From assembly GCA_015501595.1 (NCBI GenBank), contig JADNRX010000593.1, positions 1-30,744 on the forward strand: a stretch of 30,744 bases of DNA, written 5' to 3'. The translations under genes were made by a program, and so were the position numbers. The notes under the pieces are model-generated. The model worked only from the letters and a program-made list of their open reading frames with translations, was not told the DNA's origin and ran no database searches. How positions within the stretch are numbered: the stretch's first letter is position 1; the number at the start of each line of letters is the position of its first letter. Shown here one piece after another: positions 19,748-27,762 of this stretch. Origin of the DNA: Hymenopellis radicata. Lineage: Eukaryota; Basidiomycota; Agaricomycetes; Agaricales; Physalacriaceae.

Positions 19748-19753
19748 TATATA
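19748..19753 (+). promoter_or_regulatory. TATA-like box upstream of 19805
   Basis: TATATA 52-57 bases before the ATG at 19805. The position suits a fungal core promoter, but short AT motifs are common, so this is only suggestive. Confidence 0.3.
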
Positions 19754-19804
19754 TCTCGGTCTTGGTACCGCATCACATCGCATCCCCCAACCTCCATCTG
19801 CGCG

Positions 19805-20308
19805 ATGTTCGCGTGGATGATGAAGCGCACGCGCGCGGTGCCGCCGCCCGCGGCCGCGTTCGTGCCGACCAGCGTGCGCTGCCTGCGCCTCCCCGCGGAC
19901 GGCACCAAGCCCCAATTCGTGCAGCGCGAGACGGTCTACGTCAACGCAGATAAGCTCGCGGACTGCTTCCTGTACCACGTCCCGGACATGCGCATGTTCT
20001 GGAACGCGCCGGAGCCGGGGCAGTCGCTGTGGCACCTGCGCACGCTGCGCCGCGTCGATGTCACCGGGCAGCCGAACGCCACAGTCGACGGGCACTATTA
20101 TTTCTTCCGCTGCTGCCACGAGCAGCTCCCGCGCAATCCGTATTTCCCCAAGACGTCGGGGGTTAAGGGAGACGTATTCGTGGTGAAGGCGGCGACGGCG
20201 GGTGGGTGGACAGAGCATGCGGATTATGTGGACGTTCCCGTCGATCTGTTAGAGGACAAGAACGGAAGGATATCGCTGAAATTGATGATGACTGCGTTTA
20301 CAAGTTAG
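19805..20308 (+). CDS. Single-exon conserved-looking protein of unknown function
   Basis: Open frame of 167 residues with no intron. It is visibly richer in GC than its neighbours, with third positions almost all G or C up to about 20150. The sequence starts MFAWMMKRTRAVPPPAAAF and contains aromatic and histidine-rich blocks such as GHYYFFRCCHEQLPRNPYFP and GDVFVVKAATAGGWTEHADY, ending SLKLMMTAF. No signal peptide, membrane segment or named domain is seen. The strong codon bias and compact, globular-looking composition argue for a real gene. It ends 28 bases before the stop of the convergent F-box gene at 20337, so the two transcripts probably overlap at their 3' ends. Confidence 0.7.
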   Translation: MFAWMMKRTRAVPPPAAAFVPTSVRCLRLPADGTKPQFVQRETVYVNADKLADCFLYHVPDMRMFWNAPEPGQSLWHLRTLRRVDVTGQPNATVDGHYYFFRCCHEQLPRNPYFPKTSGVKGDVFVVKAATAGGWTEHADYVDVPVDLLEDKNGRISLKLMMTAFTS

Positions 20309-20336
20309 GATTTGTTAGCACGACCGAGTGTACTCC

Positions 20337-22007
20337 CTAGCCTAGTATACTCGATGTATCATCCTCTACTACTACATTGGGCACCTCATATATGGACGCT
20401 CCATCAGGGACACCAGACCCTCTAAACTTCCACCGTTTACCCCGGACAGTAATCGTCAGCTTGTGCGAGACCTGATTCCACCTGGAAGTGAGGTCCGCCT
20501 TCTCAAACGCGAGATGCGCAGGCAGACGGAGCTGCACCAACGGCCGATACCCATCGTCCACCAACGCTGGACGCGCACGTGCTTCCGCTGCTAGAAGAAC
20601 CAGCTCCGGGTCCACCTCGTACGCTTCCTCACCCGTATACGACAGATTGAGGCATTCCAAGTTTTTGAGAATGGCCTCAGCACCAGGCGGCACCATGGCG
20701 CGCAGCAGCCCGGCCGGGATGCGCTGCATGTCCATGCGGATGGACGTGAGCTTGTTCGCCTTCCGCAGGAACTCGACTAGATCTGGGCACAGACTGTCGA
20801 CGGGTCCAAAGTAGCCTATAACTCTCAACGCAGTTATCCGCCCAATGCCGGAGAAATCCGAGGGGAGGCGTGGGGTGGAGAACGCGCGCGGATAGAGGAG
20901 GTGCAAGGACGTGAGGATGGGCGCGTCTAATAGAGCGAGGAAGGACGCGATGCAGCCGCCCGCGCCTGGACTCTGTTCCTCGACTTTAAGCCGCTTGAGT
21001 CTGTGCAGCGAAATGGGGCGCGCGCCCGGAGGAACGCGCGTCGGCCCGCAAGCCAGCTTCATGGAGCGGACGTTCACCATTTGGGGCAGCACCGAAAAGA
21101 CGTGCTCGCAAAACACGTTTATCGCGTCAAAATCGACAATGTGTGCCCAGGTGACGTTGAGATTGACGGGCCGCCGCCCGCTCAGTCGCAGATTGATGAG
21201 CTGGCGGGCCGAGTCGAGCTTTATCGACTCGGCCAAGTAGGGAGCGTCTGATTGGTCCATCGTTCCGTTGTGGATGGCCAATTGCTGGAGACGGTTAACT
21301 GGGAGGAGATGGAAGAAGGCGCGCATGAACGCGGGGGTCAGCCAGATGCGGAGATACTTCCAGCGATGAGAGGTCTGTCGGAGGAGGGCGATCATAGGAT
21401 GCTCTATCCCAAAGGACGGCAGATAGTCTGTCGCGGCGATGACAGTCATGTCACACGCTCGGGACCGCTCCAAGAGAAGCTGTAATCTGGCCAGTAAAGG
21501 GTCCTGATTTTCGCTTCGGTATTTGGGGAAGTTGAGCACCACAGTGGACCACAGGGAGGGTAGGCGGAGGACGACATTCCGCCAGCGCGAACACACCTGG
21601 GCGAACGTCCACGGCGCGTTCTTGACGTCGAGTGAGTCATGCGAGTTGCACTGCCCATGGCGCAGATTGTCCCTTGTCCAATTTGGGATACAATGCAAGA
21701 AGATCTCGTATAGGACATCATCTGGGAGTGACCGCATCGGGTGCATGATGGCCTTGATGTCCTCGATGTGGGATAGGAATTTGTCGCGTTCCGTGGTGAG
21801 CACGGCCAAGGCCTGCGCCATACGTGATACTCGGTCATCGAGCTGGCGAAGTCGGTCCTCATAATCAGTGCACAGGCTTTGCATGAATTGTCTGTCCGAT
21901 TGGGATGGAGGGATGTTATTACTTATGAGCTCTGCCACGCGCGACGAGCGTTCGGGAGAGACAAGAATGGAGGGAATGGTTGAGCGAAGGCCGCATTGTT
22001 CAGACAT
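20337..22007 (-). CDS. F-box protein with N-terminal coiled coil and leucine-rich C-terminus
   Basis: Substrate-recognition subunit candidate for an SCF ubiquitin ligase. A single 556-residue coding exon starts at ATG 22007-22005. The frame stays open upstream, but a 5'-untranslated intron (22075-22022, GTGAGC donor, CTACAG acceptor) lies just before this ATG, so the longer start is not used. Residues about 45-85 are a charged heptad-like segment (DYEDRLRQLDDRVSRMAQAL). The F-box follows at about 90-150 (PMRSLPDDVLYEIFLHCIP, then WTFAQVCSRWRNVVLRLPSLW). The rest is leucine-rich repeats without a strict consensus (LINLRLSGRRP, LTSLHLLYP, LECLNLSYTG). This layout is the standard one for the large F-box families of mushroom-forming fungi. 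Its partners and substrates are unknown. Confidence 0.88.
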   Translation of the reverse strand: MSEQCGLRSTIPSILVSPERSSRVAELISNNIPPSQSDRQFMQSLCTDYEDRLRQLDDRVSRMAQALAVLTTERDKFLSHIEDIKAIMHPMRSLPDDVLYEIFLHCIPNWTRDNLRHGQCNSHDSLDVKNAPWTFAQVCSRWRNVVLRLPSLWSTVVLNFPKYRSENQDPLLARLQLLLERSRACDMTVIAATDYLPSFGIEHPMIALLRQTSHRWKYLRIWLTPAFMRAFFHLLPVNRLQQLAIHNGTMDQSDAPYLAESIKLDSARQLINLRLSGRRPVNLNVTWAHIVDFDAINVFCEHVFSVLPQMVNVRSMKLACGPTRVPPGARPISLHRLKRLKVEEQSPGAGGCIASFLALLDAPILTSLHLLYPRAFSTPRLPSDFSGIGRITALRVIGYFGPVDSLCPDLVEFLRKANKLTSIRMDMQRIPAGLLRAMVPPGAEAILKNLECLNLSYTGEEAYEVDPELVLLAAEARARPALVDDGYRPLVQLRLPAHLAFEKADLTSRWNQVSHKLTITVRGKRWKFRGSGVPDGASIYEVPNVVVEDDTSSILG

Positions 22008-22021
22008 GGTCGCGTAAATAC

Positions 22022-22075
22022 CTGTAGAACAAGTTGAAGTCAGATTGCAGTAAGTGCAGTAAATAAAGGGCTCAC
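22022..22075 (-). promoter_or_regulatory. 5'-untranslated intron of the F-box gene
   Basis: On the minus strand, GTGAGCCCTT donor at 22075 and TTGTTCTACAG acceptor ending at 22022, 54 nt. It lies 15 bases before the ATG at 22007 and explains why the open frame upstream is not coding. Confidence 0.55.
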
Positions 22076-23599
22076 GCGCGATGGAAATGTAAAATGTGAA
22101 TATAGCGCGAAAGATACGCCGTTGTAGCGACCAACAACGCACGGGTATGACTTGTATCGAGTGGTCCGAGAGAAGTTGAGAGGATTTACTAAGTGGCTCC
22201 CGCCAACATGGACGTTGCTCTTGAAGCGCAAACAGCACAATAGCATCTGCACTCGGGCCGGCTACTGCACAGCCACAATGGTAAGTCTGGGCCAAGTCCT
22301 TTCCTTTATAAATGCCTTTCCTTATTCTTTTCCCTCACTGTCAGAGTAGAAAAGATCTCACATACCACGATTCTTCTCAAAGGTAAGCGACATCAAGTAA
22401 GTAGACAAGTAAAGGTTCTCGTTATTGTGTGAACAGCCCAAACCAAGTCTAGTCTCTTTACGACCAGAGGCGACTAGTCCATCTCCGGGATCGCCATATC
22501 CTTGGGTTGCATGCTCTCATAACCTACAGATGCGCGACGCCGACGTGTCATCACTGGTCCGATGTCGGCTAATATGCGCATCATTTTTGATCAGCGCTTC
22601 GTATGTATCAACGCTTAACAAGCTATCCATCCTCATGCTCTGAAACAGGATTTAACAAACGCTAGCAGGAACCCCTCAGCTGCCAACAGTCACACTACGC
22701 GAAACAGTGATGGGAGATCGCATCGATCAGTCTATTCAGACATACGGTATGTGTGCTTCGACTTGGCTTGGACATCGTTCTCAGTACTGTGTATACGTTA
22801 TTGAGTGACCTATCGCGCAGTGGTACTTACACCAGGTTACACCGCGATAACCGTATGACGTTCGCCCGAGCAATGACCGACCTCCCCGCCGTTGATTGAG
22901 TTGTGTGCTTTGGTCCAGGAGCTGATGTCCTGATGATTGGTGCTCAGCGGAACCAATCCCATCTGAGCCCGTCCGGATCCACTCTTATGGACAGGATCCA
23001 GCTTATTGGATGCTCGTGCCTTGTCAGCGAGGAGGCTGATCGCGTTCATTTTCTCCTAATATGATATGGCCGGAAGCGCTCCTAGCCTTCCAAAACTCCC
23101 CTTTTCAGCTAGGACAGCTGGGTGAGCATTCCAGTCTAGTCGGGCTAAGCCATTTCCGCATAAACGCGTCTGTCGAGAATGTACGCCTTTGCGTGTAGTG
23201 TGTGTCGCTATGGTGATGAATGATTTCTGTCAGATTTTTGCATCAGGACCGATCTCGCCGAGACCAATCAAGGCAGGGAGAAAATATGGACGTTCCAACA
23301 CATCGGGACGCCCCCACGCAACCAATACAAAAGCCGTATCTCATTCCATCAATGTCTTTCCCACCTTTTCACGTTCCCCACTCCCTTCCGTTTCGTTCTC
23401 CTCCCTACTTTGTAAGTCCTTCGTCTCCTCACACTTCGTCTTCAGAGGCTCACTAGAACCTAGTCATTCATTCATTTTATTGGGTCTGCCCGGCTGCACC
23501 CCTGGTCTTTTTGTTGCTCGAAGACTCTCTTCCAGCCACACGTTCTTTTAAGCAGGCCTCCCTTTGACAGCAGACTTAACACTACATATACTGTATAAA
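22076..23599. other. Intergenic region with rds1-like promoter at its right end
   Basis: About 1.5 kb. I see no recognisable gene in 22076-23190. A minus-strand frame at 22837-23049 (MNAISLLADKARASNKLDP…) has no family or splice support. From about 23310 the sequence looks like a promoter and leader: CGCCCCCACGC at 23309, CCAAT at about 23321, and a pyrimidine-rich block. A possible untranslated intron starts at GTAAGTCC near 23410. TATAAAA is directly before the ATG at 23600. Confidence 0.4.
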
Positions 23600-24948
23600 A
23601 TGCGTTATTCGACAAGCATCTTCGCTCTGGCAGCAGCGCCTCTTGCTGCTTATGGTGCCCCGGCCCGGATATATGGAAAGCGCGGAGCCAGCGATATCTT
23701 GGTTTTCAGTGCGTGTTATAGCCTATATCTTGAAAGCTTTTTCTAACATCGATTTTAGAGTTCGCTGATGTCCTGGAGCAGCTCGAAGCGAGCTTTTACT
23801 CGACCGCATTGTCGAAATTCCAGGACTCTGATTTCACTGCCGCTGGATTCACGTCTGCGCTTATTCCTGCAGAGCTGTTCAAAGTTATTCAGTCGGATGA
23901 GCAGACGCACTCGACAGCCCTCCAGGCTGCCTTGAAGTCGTTTGGAGAGGAGCCCGTCACATCATGTTCCTTCAACTTTGATGCCGCTTTGGGTGATGTT
24001 GCAACGATGGCCGCGACCGCCCGTGTAGTGGAGAACGTCGGTGTCGCTGCCTACCTCGGTGGTGCAACCCTCCTGACGGATCCTGTGCTCCTCGACGCCG
24101 CCGGATCCATCTTGACGATTGAAGCTCGCCACCAGACCATCCTAAACGTCCTTTCCGGTACAGGAAGCGCCATCCCTCAAGCCTTTGATATCCCCTTCAC
24201 GCCCTCTGATGTCCTCGCTGTTGCTGCCCCTTCTTCTCAGGTGCTTGTGATCTTGGTATCCCAGGTGAGCATAATGATCGGCAACTCGACTGATGAATGT
24301 GTAACTAACATGCGTTATCCTCTACAGCCCAACCCACACTCTCCGTAACCAATACCGGATCCGTCGGCCCCGGCACACTCCTCACGTTCTCGTCCGCCGC
24401 CCTCAACGGAACTGTCCCCGATGATGTGCGTTTCATTTTTTGTGGCGGTTCATCAAAACCGACTAATCTCCTTTTAAGCAACTATTCTGCCAAATGATGG
24501 TCGGCGGCGCACCCTTCTCCATTGCGCTCCCTCTATCGCAGTGCATCGTGCCTGATGGCATTGACGGCCCCGTCGCCATCTGGGTCACGTCCGACGGTCA
24601 GCCGCTGATTAACAATGTCCGGGACCGCGCGACGAACAAGCAGATCGCGGGTCCTACGATCGCCTTCATTGATACTCAGAGCCAGATGCTCGGTCAGCTC
24701 GCGCGCGGCGCGTCTGTGAGCAGCGGATCTGGAAGCGGAGGAGCGACCACCTCTACCGAGACGATCTCGCCAGAACAGGCTTCGAGCATTTTGGCGTCGT
24801 CCACTGCCTCTGCGTCGGGTGCGGGTGCGACTGATGTGTCCAACTCCTCCTCCTCCGTGGACGGGCTCCCGGCTTCCGCGAACACTGCGACTGGTCCGTC
24901 TCCGATGGGAAGACCACTGTGGACGGATGGAGCGTCACCCCCGCATGA
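23600..24948 (+). CDS. rds1: Rds1-like secreted ferritin-like domain protein (two frame gaps)
   Basis: Homologue of the stress-regulated Rds1 family. Exons: 23600-23708, 23759-24264, 24328-24425, 24479-24948. A signal peptide (MRYSTSIFALAAAPLAAYGA) precedes the ferritin-like domain, which spans DVLEQLEASFYSTAL, SDEQTH, EEPVTSCSFNF and TIEARHQTIL; the acidic and histidine residues in the helices are those expected of that fold. The family-typical IPQAFDIPFTPSDVLA follows, then CDLGIP, VTNTG and a Ser/Thr-rich end. Two single-base gaps break the frame. At 24227-24236 one more T would give APFFSGACDLGIP. At 24900-24903 one more C would give SPDGKTTVDGWSVTPA and TGA at 24946. Without the second repair the frame runs to 24991. 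The last intron has a good CTAAT branch site. Iron binding is not demonstrated for the family as a whole. Confidence 0.85.
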
Positions 24949-24991
24949 GCGCGTTCTGTTGGGTTTGGTGATTTGTGATTATCGGACTTGA

Positions 24992-25359
24992 AGGACTCTG
25001 TTTTCTTATGGACACTTACCTAGACGAAGATGCATTCATTTCGGATACCACTTTTTTTGTATATGCCGCGCATGACATCCAGCCTTTGCTGTGTCTAGTT
25101 AATTTTTGCTGTTTTTGTGTTTTGCATACCTACCTGTATTTGCCTTGCATAGCTGTTTGTAACACGGTTGGGAGACTTGAATTGGTTATCAGCAGCATAT
25201 TGTAATGGTCGTCGAGCCCGAGACTTAATACACCGCAATCAAGGAAACTGTCCCCGACAAGTTTCTGGAAGTGTATGCCACAGTTCGAAGTCTATACATT
25301 TTAAACATCTAGGAGAGATTTTCTGCAACGAGTCCGAACTAATGGACTGAAGAAATGCA
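24992..25359. other. 3' flank of the rds1-like gene
   Basis: T-rich downstream region, no gene seen. Confidence 0.35.
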
Positions 25360-26070
25360 TCAATATCGATTTGCCACTACGGACACTGGTACTGCATGAA
25401 TATCGTCAAAGAATATTGAACATGGAAGTAAGTACAATGCATAGCAATGTGACAGCATAAACAACAAGAAATGAAAGTATACATACTTGGGCGGATTTTG
25501 AGGCGTCGGCCGACGCGGCGTGCTCCTCTACCGACTCAGGAGTTGATGCCCATTTCGCTGTTCCCGCTTCCGCTTTCGCAGGGGCATTGTCGCTCTGAGG
25601 CGACTTCCGGACGAGCGGGCCTTTGGCGTTCGTGGTGGACCGTTCCTTGTGCTCCTCTATGTAAAGTTCAACATCTTATTCTCTCTTCTTACACGGCGTG
25701 GGTCGTCAGGCTTAACGACGCGCTCCTCTGGCGTCTCATATCCGACATCAAAAGGTGTGACCTCTTCACGGCGCTGTATCTTGGCTCTGGCATCTTGTAT
25801 TTATCACTGGATGGCGTAACCTGTAGGAGGCGCGGATAGTCGCGTAGAAGGGCGAAACCAGATGATCGTAATCACCCCATGTTCCCTAGCCAAGCGATGG
25901 GAATAGACTGTTGAACCTCCGTCATGATTCGGTGGATTAAGCTGTTGATCGCAGGGGTCGCCCCAAAGGTATACAACATATAGATGTTGACGGATGGTAG
26001 AAAGCCACCGATTGCACGAATGTAGGCCGAGCTCAAGCATATACAGGAAGCCACTTGAAACTCTGAACAT
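25360..26070 (-). pseudogene. Third member of the 3003-3623 family, frame-broken
   Basis: On the minus strand the core motifs reappear in order: GYETPEERVV (against GYVTPEERDV), PDDPRRV (NDPRPV), RRENKM (RENKM), EEHKERSTTNAKG (DEHNERSTKLAKG). The frame breaks between RENKM and EEHKERST at about 25660-25670, where a length change of one base puts a TAG in frame. The tail after AKGP is Ala/Ser/Glu-rich and ends at SAQ before a GTATGT donor near 25482; a short last exon may follow after the ATTCATGCAG acceptor near 25394. Upstream, about 25872-26054 encodes INSLIHRIMTEVQQSIPIAW, the module also seen at 2465-2540, but in a frame that does not join the core without another shift. It is either a pseudogene or a gene hit by sequence errors. 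Confidence 0.6.
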
Positions 26071-26114
26071 AAGATTTGAGGGATGTCTAGAAGTACAGGT
26101 TGGCCGAACGACTC

Positions 26115-27762
26115 CTATGCGATATGGTCGTCCGAATGTTCTATCACCAACTCGGGACTCGGTTCGAAGCGTATCTGGCCATCTAACCCGTTAAGTCGGA
26201 ATGCTTCAAACGCTTCCCAGACCTCGTCACGCATGACCCCACTCGCATAGTCCACGATTAAAGATTTTAACTCCTGCACGCCTTCTATGCCAGAGCGGCG
26301 AGACGTGAGCATGTCCGTGAACGTCTCCGTTAGGGAAATAGCTGCGTCGTCTGCATGGATATACTTGCATGCGAAACGAAGCACCTCCAATGACGGAACC
26401 ACTGGCCTCTCCTTCGTCGTAATCAACTCGGTACATGCACCCGAAATGTCGCACCCTTCAAAGTAGATCTCCAATCTCTTCAGACCGCTCAGCTCGCCGA
26501 GCATTTTCTTCAACGCAATTACGTCCTCCACGTCTCCAGCGTGCATCGTCACGGACACGTCTACCACAGACTGACCATGCAGCATGATGAGCGATGATCC
26601 TGCCAAAGGAGAAATAACTGCAGAAAGTTTATCGTTTGAAAAGAAGTGGTAGGTCTCCAGGGCCGGGACAGCGAGTTTGCCGCAAAAGTCCTGGATAGCC
26701 TGGCCGGGACCACGAAGTTTCAGCGTCCTCAACTCTGGCGCAGTAAAGGAAGACAGTGTGGCGGGTTCTTCTGCTCCAAGCGTGATTTGCGCTGATCTGA
26801 GGGAGGACGAGAGGTGCTGAACTACGTGAAGATTCATACTATTGTTCGTATACAATGCACCACCCCAAGGGCATGGTAGTGCAGAATCTGTTTTGCGGGG
26901 AGGCCAAAGCGAGTGGCAAACGCAGATACGTCTCCGGTGACAATAGAACGAAGTGCGGGGGCGTCCCCAAAAGCCATGATGGGACTTCCAGTGAGGTGCA
27001 AATGCGCGTCTTGGAAATCAACCAGAACCTCCTGCAAGACTCTGAACGGACTAGGCGAGGAGTCAAAGAGGCGGTACCCTTTGACCGGGATGGATATGTT
27101 GACCGACTTCCATCGGTGGCATGTCAAGAGGAGAGTAGGGAAGGCCCGACTGGACTCTAATGTATCGTCCATAGAGCCGAAAATGTATACCGACAACGGC
27201 CGGTTGGCAGAACGCGAGAGATAGCGGTCGAGGAGAAACGTCGCCGACATGCTGTTGGGGTACTCATCGAAGGACAAAGCGACCTGCGTCCAAAGCTGGG
27301 GCGTCGCCAACGCAGCGCGCCTCCATTCAGATGAGACTTTTGAGACAACCCACGCCGGGTTTGTTTTCAGCAAGCTATCTCGAAAGTTCCTTGGCGAAGC
27401 TCCTCATACGCGGGCACCGGCGTAGCTTGCGCTAACGCGATGAAAATTTCCGACAGGATCTCCCGAGGGACACCGCGAACTGGATGCAGAATAGGAGCAA
27501 TTCGCTTGACGAGCGAATCAACGACGCCTACATCCGCTTTGAACGTGTCCAAGGTCTTTTGCATCACAGCGATCCTTTCGGTGAGGGCCTTGGATGACTC
27601 GCGTCCTGTGCGAACGATGTGTTCTAGATCCCCCCTCTCTGGGCCAAACGGATATTCATTGCAGCGAAGCAGATCCTCGATGCGTGCAACAAGCGCGGGT
27701 GGGAAGGCAAGCGATGCGATGCGAGTCTCCTTTCCGTCAAAACCGCATGATTGACAGGACAT
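26115..27762 (-). CDS. F-box protein (two single-base frame gaps)
   Basis: Second F-box gene of the window, same architecture as 22007-20337. It starts at ATG 27762 with a small CxxC (MSCQSCGF). A charged helix (SSKALTERIAVMQKTLDTF) is followed by the F-box at residue about 92 (HPVRGVPREILSEIFIALAQ) and the companion block NPAWVVSKVSSEWRRAALAT, QLWTQVALSF. The rest is a leucine-rich domain (APELRTLKLRGPG, LSGLKRLEIYFEG, SLEVLRFACKY). The frame breaks twice: at 27369-27375, where one extra base would give EIALLKTNPAW, and at 26853-26857, where one extra T would give VVHLYTNNSMNL. No introns are needed. Both repairs add one base to a very short run. I read it as a functional gene with sequence gaps, but real decay is possible. 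It lies beside the broken family member at 25360-26070. Confidence 0.75.

Noticed and set aside
22008..22295. N-terminal extension of the first F-box gene to 652 residues
   Set aside because: A canonical 5' intron (22075-22022) ends just before ATG 22007 and the extra residues show no F-box-family character.
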